Source: Phalacrocorax aristotelis (lineage: Eukaryota; Chordata; Aves; Suliformes; Phalacrocoracidae). Taken from it: a stretch of 64,000 nucleotides of DNA. The translations under genes and the position numbers were made by a program. Shown here one piece after another: positions 47,964-60,574 of this stretch (its first letter is position 1; each line of letters starts with the position of its first letter). The DNA is taken from the NCBI RefSeq assembly GCF_949628215.1, contig NC_134283.1, positions 13,309,603 through 13,373,602 of the forward strand. The letters run 5' to 3'. The notes under the pieces are model-generated. The model saw only the letters and a program-made list of their open reading frames with translations, had not been told where the DNA came from and did no database searches.

Positions 47964-50900
47964 TGATCATTATTATCTTCTGTGCTTGTATGTATGTAAA
48001 TTACATAAAAAATAAGATCCAGGCAGACATGAAATACCAGTGACATAGGCAGAAAAAAGATGAACATGCTATTATGAGATATGAAAAATAAAAAAGGCAC
48101 CGTCTTCAATTTGACAGTCAACCAAACCCCACCAATCATATAACATGACAATATTTTAAACAAATACTCCCTTAAAGCTTTATTGTGGCCATGCCCTCGA
48201 TGGCATCTCAAGTCTGTCAGCAACTGTACTATAAAATCCTCTTATGAAGATGCAGTTTTAGATTGTTACCTAAATTCCTGTTATTTGTGCCTGCTTTCAG
48301 GCAAAGCAAGATAATACAACATTCTACTTTTTAAAAGATATGTATGTTCAAACTATTCACGTTAACAACTTGACATAAACACATTCTTTGATATTCAGGT
48401 TCTATTTTCTGGGGCCTGCTTATTAAAAATAATTTCACAAAACCTGCCTTCAGTCGAAAGTGTTTGGTAAATGCTGGCATTTTGAAGTTTAAATAGAACT
48501 TCATACCCTATAGTAATATGTTTGTTTATTTTATATGTCTTTAATGCATCCAAAACTTGAAAACACAGAGCTGAATTCAAGCATCAAAACTAGGAGTACA
48601 TGGTTTAAGAAGGCCTTATATACATATACATGCATTTTTTTTCTTGGAAAAAAAAATATTGCACTGAGAGATTAGGTTCCTGACATTAGAGATATTCATA
48701 ATCTGGCATAAGTCTGTGTGTTGAACTAATGATTTTATGAGGTGTAAGAGAGTATCGGTACTCAATGAAATACATAGTTCCCTCACAGTAGTCTTTTAAA
48801 CTTTTTGCTCTCATTCATATTCATTCCTAAAACAACATACTTCAGGGCTTTCTTACACACTCCACGTATCCAGAACACACAGTTTATAGCACAGAGTAGC
48901 TGGAAGTTAGCGGGTCTGTTAATTGCCAGCTAAAGGAGTCTGGGATCGTAGGAAACACTGGTGTAATTTTTTGCTTTCTTTTTTCCTGAGATAGAATGAA
49001 ACTACTTAGAGAAGTAAAATTTTAGTATTAAACAGGTTTTTACTTATCCCACAGTACTGAAGGACTCAGGAGGAGGGTATCCCCATCTGTATCCACACAG
49101 TTTTACCAGGACATTGCTGCCATTTGGTTATTATATTGCCAAAGGTAGCTTGAATCACAGTCAGGCTAATGTGTGTGTGAAACTTGCGACTACCAAGCTT
49201 GCCAGTAGAAGCAAGACTTGGAATATCTGTGCTTTCAAGTTTTTGTAGTAAGTGTTATGATTTTGAACTTCCCTAATTTGACATCTTTTTGGTACTGGGA
49301 GCAGTTCTGGGTTTAAGAAGAAGAGGAGTAGAAACATAATGCTGTGAATTAGAAATTCCCGATTTTTCTTGGCAGGGAAGTCACTGAGTTTTATATACCT
49401 TGGTTTCCAACCCATAAAATGACAGGGAGAGAATATACCTTGCTTCAGAAGAGAATTCTGAGAATTAATGCATGTATGTACAGCTTTTTAATTGAACTGT
49501 GATATGTAGGTGTTACTTTTGAGGTGGATTTTATAATTCAATTTTTTATATATGCTTAGCCTTTGCTATAGCTTGGCAGTATTGTCTTTATCGTTAGACA
49601 TTCGATGTAAGATAAAGGCAGTTTAAGAAAAAGGAACTTGTATTTTAAGTTGTTGAAGGAAGGGGTCTCTTTTTTTTTAAGGTTTACAATTCAAAAACTG
49701 AAGTGGAGGTTAAACAGCTGCCAAGAAAAAAGAATCCTCTTCCTAGTCAAATGATTCTAAATAAAAAAGGAAAGAAAACAAACAATCAAAAATCCTCATC
49801 AAGTTCTTTGGGAAACAGAAAAGGAGGAAAAAGTCTAAGGAAAGCCAAACCACCTAACATTACAGTTGTTGCAATTACTCATATCCTATGTTAGAGATTG
49901 AGGAAGCTGGGTAAAAATGAGCCAACACTGGTCTTGGATCTCGTGGATATGGCTTCTGCTCATGTCAGTGTTTGCATGTGAGTCCCAGTCTAAAATCTGG
50001 CCTTACTCTTTACAAAAAGCTATGTTTAATCATGTAGTTCTAAAATAAAAAAAGAAGGGATTCTGCATACCATATAAATACATAAATGGGATTATTTTTT
50101 CAGATATATGCAGCAAATCACAAGTCATATTTTAATTAATGATAAATATTCTTCACTTATTTATGGCATATTGTTATGCTTTTTAGACAATTTCAGGAAA
50201 ATACTTCTCCTGAAATTCTTTAAAATTATACTTCTTAGTATATTCAATTAAATGGATATTTTGCAGACAAATAATATGACCCTGTGTATTAGTTACCTCA
50301 CTGACTGCATTGAGACTACTTACATGATTGCTGAACAGGGTTTGCTCCTCTAAAAATTACACTTCATCGACAACATACAAAAATATTTTTCTATACTTTA
50401 TGTATGCAGATAACGAGAAACATAATTTATATGTAGTGATGGAATGATCTGGTTTTTTATACAGAGAGAGAGATAGCTTGTATACATACCTGTGCGCAGT
50501 GTTCTGTAACAGAATCTTTATTAGGTACCTGTGCAATTTACTAAAAAGTGAACCCCCTAATTTGCCATTGTCTTGGGAGTAATCTTAATATTCCAGTTTG
50601 TAAAGGACTTTGGATACTTGGCATTGCAGTAGTTGCTGCATCAGGGGCAATTTTTTTTACTTCTTCCCATAAATACCTGCCAGTTATGCCACTTGAACCC
50701 CAAGTCAGTCGAGAAACAGCCCCAAAAAAATGTCCAAACTTTTTTAGACTCATAAGTAGCTCTAATATTAATTAGCCTTAACATTTGTGTGTTAAAAGAA
50801 ATATTAAGTAATTTTGTAGCATATATTATTTATAGCATTTTTTTCCTCGTAAGTCTTAACGCAGTTCTGTGCATAGGCATTTGACAATAATCCCATTAAA

Positions 50901-52834
50901 ATGGTTAAAAACATTTGTAAAATGAGTTGTAGAAAACAGTATGGTATCTGTAAAATCTATGATAATGTGGCTTAGAAGTTTTATCATATTAGGTTGAGAT
51001 GATCCTAACACCCATGTGTGGTTTTGAATATACACACAAGTTCCCACTCTGTATATACTCAGTTTCTGTTTTTAACATATGTTTCCCTTCTACCCTCTAT
51101 TCTGATTATTTACTGTAAAGCAGTAATTTCGTTGATTTCTGTCTGTCTACCAAAGAATAAAGTTTGCTCTTCTCACACACAGAGCTGTTGGTACTGCACC
51201 AAGAGTCAATCCCACAGGAGGCAAACTGAAGAAATGGAAACAAATAAGATATAAAATAAAGTGACAATAATGTGCTGTAGCATAAAGATTGCTTTGGGCT
51301 GCTTTTGAAAAAGACAGCTAATGACTTGCCCTGTTGGATGGTATGGGAAGGGCGCGGGTCACGTCTCCATGCTCTGTGCAAGCGGGATGTCAGCAATGGG
51401 GGGAGCACAGAGCTGCCTTTTAATTGCACCTTTTCCCCTCCACTCTGACTCTGGACAAGTCGCAGTGCAGGCAAAACTCTGTGTGTTTACAGTGTGTAGC
51501 TTCTTGTAAATACGGTTATCATGGGGATTAGAGTACTGTGAGTCAGGCTGCTAGAATCAGGCCCAGAAGTATTACCGTGTTTTGTTGTATTTCATGTTTC
51601 TGCAGACGTTAACTGACTGATGTTTGTGAATCTTTTAAATTCCACAGGAAAAAAAAACCCAACCACCGAATATTTAAAAACGTACATTTTTAACACCCCT
51701 CCACCCCCCCCCGCAATTTTCTTTTTTAAACAAATGCTCTATGCAGTAGAATTTCAATAACAAGGACATATATGAAAATGTATTTACACAGACACCTGGT
51801 AGTGTGTGTGTTTAACATTTTATGAATACTGGCCTAATGGTGCTGAAGTATTCGAGTCTCTTTTAAGATGGTAATTGAGGTAACATGATATAAATGTAAA
51901 CTTTAGCTTAGAGCACACAGAGCATACAAGACAGTTTGACACCTTCATTTCAGCAGTAAGAAATTACCATTGTCTCTTGTTTCTTGCTTCTAGCTTATAT
52001 GACCAAGCCAAAAAGTAATTACACAATTAGGGTTGACATCCTGGTTCCTGTAATATTTCTTCCCATAGTTTTTTGGTGGCTTATTTCTACTTCAGATTTT
52101 CCAGTCCTTTGTAATTCATACCAAGATGTCCATTTCCACTGCAACAAATTTACTCATGAAGATTGCAAGTCTTGCATAATTTAATGATGAAAAGGCATTT
52201 TATTTTCTCCAAATGTAGTTATTTGTAGATTAAAGATAAACATTTGAGGAGCTAATATGGATTTAGTAAGAACTTTGTCACCAAATAGAACATTGAATTT
52301 TTACGTACAGGAAGGCAAAAGTATTCCAGTGTAAATAATTATAGGATTATGCATTTTAAAAAGGAGGATATGCAGCAACGTGCAACTGCTTATCTGGATA
52401 GGAACCACTCTCCATAGGTCAGGTAACATTTAGTTTGCTGTATTCTGTGTCTATAGAGTAGGAGTTATTGGCATATTTCCAGTTTTCAGGGACACTTGGT
52501 AGTGAGGAGAGTTCAGTGTCTCTCAGGGCCAGGAGCGCCCTTGGACTAGCTCCAGGTATTCAATAAGAGCAGGTCAGATGAAAAGCAGCCCTACTACCCA
52601 TCTTGTGCTTGGGTCCGCTTGTTTCCCTGGTGTCTGGTCGTCGTTTCTGGGGTGTGTAATGCAGTTTGAGTCCTGTAATTCTGTACCTTAAGACTTGCTC
52701 TCTCCAGGAATATTCTGGGACAGTTGTGCTTTATCACTCACTTAGTTATGTAGTTATGCTTGGGACTTTTCCTGGATAATGTAAAAGCAGTGCTATATGG
52801 TATTGTTAATCTGTTCTATGGGGCTTTTTGATTT

Positions 52835-52855
52835 AAAAAAAAAAAAAAAAAAAAA
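52835..52855 (+). repeat. Poly-A tract
   Basis: An A-run of about 21 bases is followed by GAAAGAAAAAA. Avian CR1 ends in octamer repeats, not poly-A, so this is not a CR1 tail. It may be a simple tract or the end of an old processed insert that I cannot recognise. Confidence 0.75.
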
Positions 52856-55787
52856 GAAAGAAAAAACCCCGAACAAAATCTAAAAATCTGTGCTTTTTGA
52901 CCATTCCTGCACTGAATCTTAATCCTCAGAACAGAATGATAATGGGAGAGAACTGCTCGTTAAGTTTAGGTGCAGGGTTCAACATCTGCTGCAGATTTGA
53001 ATTGTCCTTCACTACTGCAGCTGAAGTGGCTGTTCAGATTTCTGTTGTGAGGTTTCCTTGCATTTGATCTGGGCACAGGAGCTTCATCTCATCTTGGAGC
53101 CTAGTCTGTCATTATATAAAATACAATGGAGGGCTGGGAAGGAAGTATAGCAAGTTTGCTGGTGACAAGCCAAGTGGAGGGGGTTTGCCAAGTATTAATC
53201 ATTTGAATAAAGCTGCATCCACTGTTCAGCCAAATGAATCTGTTCTGCCTTGGTTTCTCACAGTGACAGCATCAAGATATTAGTAGTTCTGTAATAAAGT
53301 TGTCTTTTTGCATGCTCTTTAAATTCTTGCTACCTCTTTGTGTGTCCAGTACCTCTAGGAAGGGGCTTTTCACCTCCTCAAATTTCCCTGTACAAGTTTC
53401 CCAGTTAGGGAAGATTATGTACTTACATATATAAATAGACTTTGTGCTCTTTAAAATAAATTCTTCCTCTCCCACTTCTCCTCTCTGAGATGTCACTGGG
53501 TTGCAGTATCTTTTCTGCAAATCAAGGCTTGTGACTTTCAGCTGTGTTGCAGGGAGTATGTCTACAGGAAAAGACAAAAGGAGAAGGATGCTTCTTGTAA
53601 TGGGCGACCGCTGTTTCAGCCAGTTATTCTTTTAACTAGAAAATGAGAGTACACATAGAGGCTATTAAATCATTAATTACAGCATGTACTTCTTTCTCTA
53701 AACACAGACAAAACACAGTTAAGAGGTACCAGAAAGAAATAACTTTCCCTAATTTTGAAACTAAGTGCAGGATGTGAGATACCAAGCAGGAGCCATGCAC
53801 AAAGTTGGATTTTTTTCTGATGGAGTTTATACCAGCATTTTCCTTAATTATTCTTGATGTTTTGCCCATTATACCATTAGCGTCTTCAGAGGACAAAGAT
53901 AAGTTGCCAGTATCTACAAGAGCGAAGTGTGAAAGCATTTAATTATTGATATCTTAGTAACCAAGGTTCCAAAATGACGTTGTCAAAATCCATAATGATC
54001 AGACAGAAAATGTATCAGCTTGTTGTTGAAAAATATGGCTCAGACTGTGTGGGATCTGAAATGCACAATCCCAAGAAATTAAACCACTGGTTTCCTGCAT
54101 TTCCAGTATGTAACTGCTTTACCCAGCATTTTCCACTCTTGAAAATTCTTATTGTTAACGTCCTCCTTATTCTTCATTTTCATTTTAGCCTTTTCTTGAT
54201 TGTTAATATCATACATACATTTCACTAAATGAGCTTGTGCTTTTTCACTGGGTGGATCTGTAAATCAGTTAAACGGTCAAGCAGAGTCTAACATTACAAT
54301 ACTAGCTAGCTCCATATTCTCGATCTCTTTAAAACACAGGTTTCATTAAGAGAATATACTTGGTAGCTGTTTAATACATATTTTCTTTGTATCTTGAATT
54401 AAGGATTTTTTTCCTCCTCCCTGCTTAAAGCTGTGGGAAGGGTACACAACTCTGGGAAAAATCATTCCTGTGCACTGAATTTCTGGTTGCAGCCTCCCAG
54501 AGCAGGAGCTGGGGGCTGTCATCTGGATTCTTAGGGGCAGAGAGTCCACAGGGAGGTAAAGCAGAACCCAGGAGAAGCTGCATGGGCCAGTTGACAGAAC
54601 CTTGTCATTGTCCCTGCTGCTGCTGTGTTCCCAGTCCTCTGCCCCCCTGCCTGGGCAAGAGCGAAGGATGGAAGGCATGAAGGGAGAAGAGGATGTGTGA
54701 TGTTGGTTTTGCCAGCGATGTGTCCCATGGTTTTACACCTGGCAGCCTGCCACATGTCACATAAGGTCACCCTCAGGAAAAGGGCTGCTTGGCAGCTGAC
54801 ACCTTTCTCAAGCCGATGTAGTTTCACAAACCCAGTGATATTCAGCTGTGCCCTGTTTTTCCAGAATGGGTTTTGCACAGGTTTCATTGGGTCGTGCAAC
54901 TGAGGTGTTGCCTTCCTGCTCCTCTTTCCTTTCCTCTTCTGTAGTGTAGCTGTCTACCTGCTGCTTGAGCACATGAGAGCTGAGACCTCAGGGAGCAAAT
55001 AAGTTTGTAAACAAATAAACCAGAAAAGTTATCTGAATATATATTGGAATAATTCACAGTTACTTAAGTATATATTTAGTCTACAGCCAAAATAAAAAAA
55101 TAAAATAAAATTCCCTTGCTCAAGTGCTATTTACCATTAATATATTTAATTAAAAGATACTTCTGTGTTCCATTTTTCACTCTCTCACAGGTGCCAGAGC
55201 TTTCATGTTTATTAATAGCATTAGATCAAATAATGCAGATGTTTGATTTCAGACACTGGGATATGTTGCAGGTTAATCTTTCTAGAATGATACACTAACT
55301 ATTTTGGCTTACTTTGTGTCATGAAGCGTATTATGAACTACTTTCAAAATAGGGATACTAGTGTAAGAAAAAATCACATTTCAAATTTGCTCCACTTTGA
55401 AGGTTTTCTTCTAATTCTGTTGCCAACAATGGATCTTAATGTGTAAGATATCCCTATAAAATTGTTACATTATAGGATATGCATTTCATAGAGACAAAGC
55501 TATTTAGGATTCTTTTCTTCCATATACTAGAGGTTTTACTTTTTTTATTCAGTGATTATGTCTCACAGCTTAAATAGCTTAAATGTGGGTATTTAATTTT
55601 GCTGCAGTGCTCTTTATGAACTTGCTGTTGTTACAGGTATAGAGGGATGCCTATAAAATGAGAGGTCACTGCTGCAATACTTGCGTACAGCTACTGCAAG
55701 GCAAATAATGTAAAAGGTATTTCTATACAGCATGTAATGCAGTAGGTAACTGGAAAGAATACTTTTTGGCTTTTGGCAAATAATGTT

Positions 55788-56139
55788 CAAGAGGCTCAGA
55801 GGGGATCTCATCACCATGTTCCAGTACTTAAGGGGTAGCTACAAAGAAGATGGAGACTCCCTTTTCACACGGAGTCACGTGGAGAGGACAAGGGGGAACG
55901 GACACAAGTTGCTCTTGGGGAGATTCCGATTGGAGACCAGAGGGAAATTTTTCACACTGAGGACTATTCCAATGGTTGATTATCTCCCCAGGGAAGTGGT
56001 TGACTCGGCCACGTTGGGCACCTTCAAGAGTCATCTGGACAGGGCGCTGGGCCATCTTGTCTAGACTGTGTTCTTCCTAGAAAGGTTGGCCTAGATGATC
56101 CCTGAGGTCCCTTCCAACCTGTGATTCTGTGATTCTGTA
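55788..56139 (+). mobile_element. CR1 LINE, 5'-truncated 3' end (plus strand)
   Basis: This copy carries the end of the CR1 ORF2 C-terminal region. An open frame from 55783 to 56064 contains RLRGDLI, ERTRGNGHKL, RGKFFT and LPREVVDSATLGTFKSHLD, the usual order before the CR1 stop. It is followed by 'ggcctagatgatccctgaggtcccttccaacc' and ends in two octamers GTGATTCT/GATTCTGT at 56121-56138. No frameshift is evident in this short piece. It is severely 5'-truncated, about 0.35 kb of a roughly 4.5-kb element. The coding text differs from the other two copies, so it is probably another subfamily. Confidence 0.93.
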
Positions 56140-56711
56140 ATTGTGATTTATTTAATTTTTTTTTTTTAATTAAACAGGTAACTGATGATGCCTGTGTAGT
56201 GTTTAGGGACATCTCATCAGCATTTGTTTTAACCATTTTTAACCATTCCTGTGAGAAAAACACTCTCTCAAAATTATGATTTCTTTGCTTTCTCTCACAC
56301 TAAAATGTCATAATCGGCTCATTTATCTGGGATCATTCTTTGCATGCCCCAGAGGTTACTTTCTTCATGATCTCCTAAATGAGTAGTATGATGTACTTTT
56401 CACCAAAAGCAAATATGGCCCTTGTTTATTAAACTTAATCCCTTTTCCCTACTTCTGCAGGTTTTTTTGAACCTGTAGTGTCTAAAAGACACGTAATTAT
56501 GCGATACGGGTAATGCTATGTGATAAATGAATGGACTATACTTAGAATCTAACAACAGTTATCATTTCTGCATTATTTCTAATGTTTCCTTCGATGTCCT
56601 GTATCTTGATAGAGTGTGGGGGTGTTCATAGAATCATAGAATCGTTAAGGTTGGAAAAGACCCTTAAGATCATTGAGTCCAACCACTAACCTATCACTGC
56701 TAAGTCCACCA

Positions 56712-58127
56712 CTAAACCATATCCTCAAGCACCACATCTACCCTTCTTTTAAATACCGCCTGGGATGGAGACTCCACCACCTCCCTGGGCAGCCTGTTCC
56801 AGTGTTTGACAGACCTTTTGGTGAAGAAGTTTTTCCTAATGACCAACCTAAACTTCCCCTGGCGCAGCTTGAGGCCATTTCCTCTCGTCCTATTGCTTGC
56901 TGCTAGGGAGAAGAGACCGGCCCCCGCTTTGCTACAACCTCCTTTCAGGTAGTTGTAGAGAGCGATAAGGTCTCCCCTCAGCCTCCTCTTCTCCAGGCTA
57001 AACAACCCCAATTCCCTCAGCTGCTCCTCATAAGACCTGTTCTCTAGACCCTTCACTAACTTTGCCCTTCTCTGGACACGCTCCTCCACCTCAGTGTCCT
57101 TCTTGTAGTGAGGGGCCCAAAACTGCACACAGTACTCAAGGTGCGGCCTCACCAGTGCTGAGTACAGGGGCATGATCACCTCCCTGCTCCTGCTGGCCAC
57201 GCTATTCCTGATGCAAGCCAGGATGCTGCTGGCCTTCTTGGCCGCCTGAGCACACTGCTGGCTCATGTTCAGCTGGCTCTCAACCAACACCCCCATGTCC
57301 TTTTCCTCCAGGCAGCTTTCCAGCCACTTTTCCCCAAGCCTGTAGCGTTGCATGGGGTTGTTGTGACCCAAGCGCAGGACCTGGCACTTAGCCTTGTTGA
57401 ATCTCATACCGTTGGCTCCAGCCCAATGATCCAGCCTGTCCAGGTCCCTCTGTAGGGCCTTCCTGCCCTCCAGCAGATCGACACTCCTGCCCAACTTGGT
57501 GTCATCTGCAAACTTACTGAGGGTGCACTCGATCCCCTCATCCAGATCATCAGTTAAGATATTGAACAGGACTGGCCCGAACACTGAGCCCTGGGGAACA
57601 CCACTCGTGACTGGCCGCCAACTGGATTTGACTCCATTCACCACCACTCTCTGGGCTCGGCCGTCCAGCCAGATTTTAACCCAGCGCAGACTGCACTTGT
57701 CCAAGCCGTGAGCAGCCAGCTTCTCCAGGAGAATGCTGTGGGAGACAGCGTCAAAGGCTTTACTAAAGTCCAAGTAGACAACATCCACAGCCTTCCCCTC
57801 ATCCACTAAGTGGGTCACCTTATCATAGAAGGAGACCAGGTTAGTGAGGCAGGACCTCCCTTTCATAAACCCATGCTGGCTGAGCCCGATCCCCTGGGTG
57901 TCCTGCATGTGCTGCGTATTCAAGAGAATCTGCTCCATGACCTTTCCTGGCATCGAGGTCAGGCTGACAGGCCTGTAGTTCCCTGGATCCTCCTTCTGAC
58001 CCTTCTTGTAGACGGGCATCACATTCGCTAGTTTCCAGTCATCAGGGACCTCCCCAGTTGACCAGGACTGCTGATAAATGATCGACAGTGGCTTGGCAAG
58101 CTCCTCTGCCAGCTCCCTCAGTATCAT
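56712..58127 (-). pseudogene. CR1 ORF2 fragment: reverse transcriptase and C-terminus (471 codons)
   Basis: RT motifs are in order: NYRPVSLTS (residues 50-58), LDFSKAFD (119-126, catalytic motif A), SGVPQGS (175-181, motif B) and FADDTK (206-211, catalytic motif C with both aspartates). The C-terminal region includes [41 protein letters not shown] and [12 protein letters not shown]. In CR1 this enzyme primes reverse transcription of the element RNA at a chromosomal nick. All catalytic residues that I can place are present. It is classed as a pseudogene because the frame lacks an authentic start: the upstream ORF2 is frameshifted, and the endonuclease and ORF1 are gone. It has no promoter of its own, lies antisense within the inferred TSHZ intron, and is unlikely to be expressed. 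Confidence 0.93.
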
Positions 58128-58715
58128 CGGGTGGATCCCATCTGGCCCCTGGACTTGTGAACATCGAGGTGAAGGAGCAGGTCGGTGACTGCCACCTCTT
58201 CAACAACTGGGACTTCATTCTGCATACTATCTCCAGCTCCCAGCACAGGGGCCTGACAGCCCTGAGGATGACCAGACTGACTACTAAAGACTGAGGCAAA
58301 GAAAGCATTAAGTACCTCTGCCTTTTCCTCATATTTCCTGGCAAGGTTACCTTCTGCATCCAACAAAGGAGTGAGATTCTCCCTGCCCTCCTTTTGTCAC
58401 TGATGTATTTATAAAAACATTTTTTGTTATCTTTAACAGTGGTGGCCAGTTTAAGTTCCAGCTGGGCCTTCGCCTTCCTAATCTTTCCCCTGCATAACCT
58501 CACAACATCCTTGTAGTCCTCCTGAGTCACCTGCCCCTTCTTCCAAAGGCAGTAAGCTCTCCTTTTTTTCTTGAGTTCCAGCTAAAGCTCCCTATTCAGC
58601 CAAGCCTGTCTTCTCCCCGACCTGCTCGACTTATGGCACACGGGGATGGCCTGCTCCTGTGCCTTTGAAACTTCCTTCTTTAATAACATCCAGCCTTCCT
58701 GGACTCTATGTTTCA
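58120..58715 (-). pseudogene. CR1 ORF2 upstream portion, frameshifted
   Basis: This continues the same element 5' of the 471-codon frame. Recognisable CR1 pieces lie in different frames: [12 protein letters not shown] and EKAEVLNAFFASVFSSQ (frame of 58124-58366), and TQEDYKDVVRLCRGKIRKAKAQLE with NKKCFYKYISDKRR (frame of 58042-58530). A one-base loss around 58148-58155 separates the first from the RT frame. A second shift lies around 58372-58400, and a TAG interrupts the region near 58578. The most 5' recognisable text is the segment around an AQEQAIP-type motif near 58650-58680. Confidence 0.88.
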
Positions 58716-58721
58716 GCTTAC

Positions 58722-58850
58722 CATTATTATTTGTTTATTGCATTGGTAAGCAGAGGCCCTGCTCAGAGCCAGGGGCCCCTTGGACTAAATACGGCTGAAA
58801 AGCATATAAGCATGTGGACCTTGCCTTGAAGAGCTTGCAGGATAATTTAG
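58722..58850. repeat. Ancient L3/CR1-type relic abutting the CR1 copy
   Basis: 'ttatttgtttattgcattggtaagcag', 'gccctgctcagagccaggggcccc' and 'ttgccttgaagagcttgcaggataat' follow the order of the old amniote L3/CR1 tail. That tail has 'ttatttgtattgcggtagcgcc', then the 'aggggcccc' area, then 'ccaaagagcttacaatctaa'. It is much more diverged than the adjoining CR1, which probably inserted at its edge. The match is from pattern memory. Confidence 0.55.
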
Positions 58851-59079
58851 TCAACATTATTTAATTTTATCAAAATATTGCCTTTTTTTCTTACTTATCA
58901 GAAGTAAAAACAGTTCATACAACCTGACGTTGTAAGGTGAAGCAGAATATTTTGACAGTGCCCATTGCTCAGCAAAACTTCCTGAAGGGTTTTCGTGCCA
59001 CATTCAGGATTTCATTACCTGGCCGTAACAGTCTTGGCTGAATGCTGGTAGAAGACAATTTGAAAATCCTGTGTTGACC

Positions 59080-59195
59080 ACTATAATTTTTTAGCCAATT
59101 CTAAACAATTTTGGTACTCAAATCTCATCTTAATTTCTGTAAGAATTAGGTACTTAACTTCCATGTGCCTTTGAAAATCCCGAGTTCAAAGGAAA
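59080..59195. repeat. Ancient L3/CR1-type relic, fragment
   Basis: 'gaattaggtacttaacttccatgtgcctttgaaaatcccgag' closely follows the amniote relic phrase 'gagttaggcacctaacttccatgggcgcctttgaaaatccca'. This is one of the clearest old-repeat matches in the window. Boundaries are approximate. Confidence 0.6.
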
Positions 59196-59969
59196 AGGGC
59201 AGTCTTTAAAATTATAGAACTAAAGGTGAGGTTTACTAGTTTTAGATGAATGGTTATGTTCATGCAGTTTATAAAAAAGGACCTTGATTTTCGTAAACCT
59301 TCATGTTTCAGTTCTTGCTGTGCACATTGTTTGAATAAAGTGTGGAAGCTAATTTTGTTTTAAACAGAAAAGCTTGGCTTGTGTGATTATGGCAGTACAA
59401 TTCACTAATCATTGCTGTCAAGGCCCTTCTTGGACTAACACTGGATGGCTGAAGGATGTAGCTCTGGTGCTTGCTCAGGAAATGAGCATACTACAGGGAG
59501 GTGGAGATGGGAACTGTGCAGATGCTCTTGCTCTCTCTGCACGTTTTGCTTCATGGTGGACAAAGCAGAGTCTGACCCACAGCACAGGATGCTGCTTCTT
59601 CTGCATTCTGTAGAAGGCAGGTAGAACGAAGTAGGCTGAAATCAGAGTGTTTCTGTTGAGAACTGAAATCCATCCGGTCATGGATTTATCAGTGGTGTTA
59701 GCATCACAGAAAACCTGAAAAAGTGTTGAGGTAGTAAGGACCAGCATTTCCAGCAACGAGCCAGGAGGATATGCAGACTTTTTGTCACCTTTGCCATGTG
59801 CTCTTTTTGGCATGAGGAGGACACTTGCAGCAATTGCAGATTATGCATGCCATATAATGATTTTTTTTCCCCCTAGGTACTTTCAATATGTCAACAATAA
59901 CTGCCCTTGTGTAGCTTATTACTATAGATGATTGCAAAGAATTTCTTAAGCATTAATTAATTATAACAT

Positions 59970-60195
59970 CCCAATATGAAAGCCAAATTCTTCATTAGTA
60001 TGCAATTCGATTAAAATCAGTGGAGATGCTTTTAAACCTACAAGGAGCTTGACCCAAAGGTGTATAATGGAGCTTATTGGTTATTGCAGTAATTATAGAG
60101 AAAGAGAAGGTGAAAGGGATGAAATGGGTTGGCTGAAGTCATACAGCAAATCAGAGCTTAAAATAAACTTGAGAATCCTGGCTCTTGTTACAAAA
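59970..60195. repeat. Ancient L3/CR1-type relic, tail portion
   Basis: Two parts are recognisable. 'gccaaattcttcatt...gattaaaatcagtggagatg...cttgaccc' at about 59980-60053 resembles the 'ccaaattcatccctggtgtaactccattgaagtcaatggag' stretch. 'ggctgaagtcatacagcaaatcagagcttaaa...gagaatcctggctctt' at about 60129-60187 resembles 'cccaaggtcacacagcaagtcagtggcagagc...gaacccaggtctcc'. With the pieces at 58.7 and 59.1 kb it may be one dismembered old element. It is diverged, and strand is not assigned. Confidence 0.5.
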
Positions 60196-60574
60196 TTTTT
60201 ACTGCTGTCTCACAAGCTCAGATCTATGGTAGGGTTTTCTTGGATTTCTGACTATAGTAATGCAAGAACTGTTAATTTTTTATTCAAATTTTACACAATT
60301 GATGGAGCAAACTCTTCAAGCTTTGTATGGAGGACACATGACAAGTGCTGCAGCTAAACTCCCATTGTCTTTCAGTTATTTTCATAGTTTTAAAAGCTCC
60401 TTTTCTTGATTGTAATGCCCTTGGAAAAGGTTCTTAACTTTTTGTCTTCCAGTAGCTCTTTTCTTTTTAAAAAACTTAAAAATAAAGAAAAAAAATGGCT
60501 GAACACATTTTCAACCCCTTTTGATAATGAAATGGAACGATATATTTTTATCTTAATGTTCTTTAAAAATAGAC

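Larger units (their letters stand above)
41600..55780 (+). other. Intronic sequence, mostly unremarkable
   Basis: This is AT-rich intron with scattered short frames of up to about 120 codons, none with a recognisable domain. A poly-A run of about 21 bases at 52835-52855, then AAAGAAAGAAAAAAC, could be a decayed retroposon tail, but no body was recognised beside it. A G/C-richer patch at 54.5-54.9 kb has frames on both strands that resemble nothing known. Confidence 0.45.
56627..58715 (-). mobile_element. CR1 LINE, 5'-truncated copy with most of the reverse transcriptase
   Basis: The element is on the minus strand. Its 3' end is two perfect CATAGAAT octamers (56627-56642, reading ATTCTATG on the element strand). 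Then come the standard CR1 3' UTR and ORF2. The 5' break lies near 58715 in the coding part between endonuclease and reverse transcriptase, so the endonuclease and ORF1 are missing. About 2.1 kb of a roughly 4.5-kb element remains. Decay includes two frameshifts (near 58.15 and 58.38 kb) and an in-frame stop near 58578. It inserted next to or inside an older L3/CR1 relic that continues from about 58722. Confidence 0.95.

Noticed and set aside
49703-49894. Lys-rich 63-codon frame
   Set aside because: A-rich low-complexity DNA explains the lysines.
52835-52880. Poly-A as tail of a processed pseudogene
   Set aside because: No recognisable retrocopied coding sequence or target-site duplication upstream.
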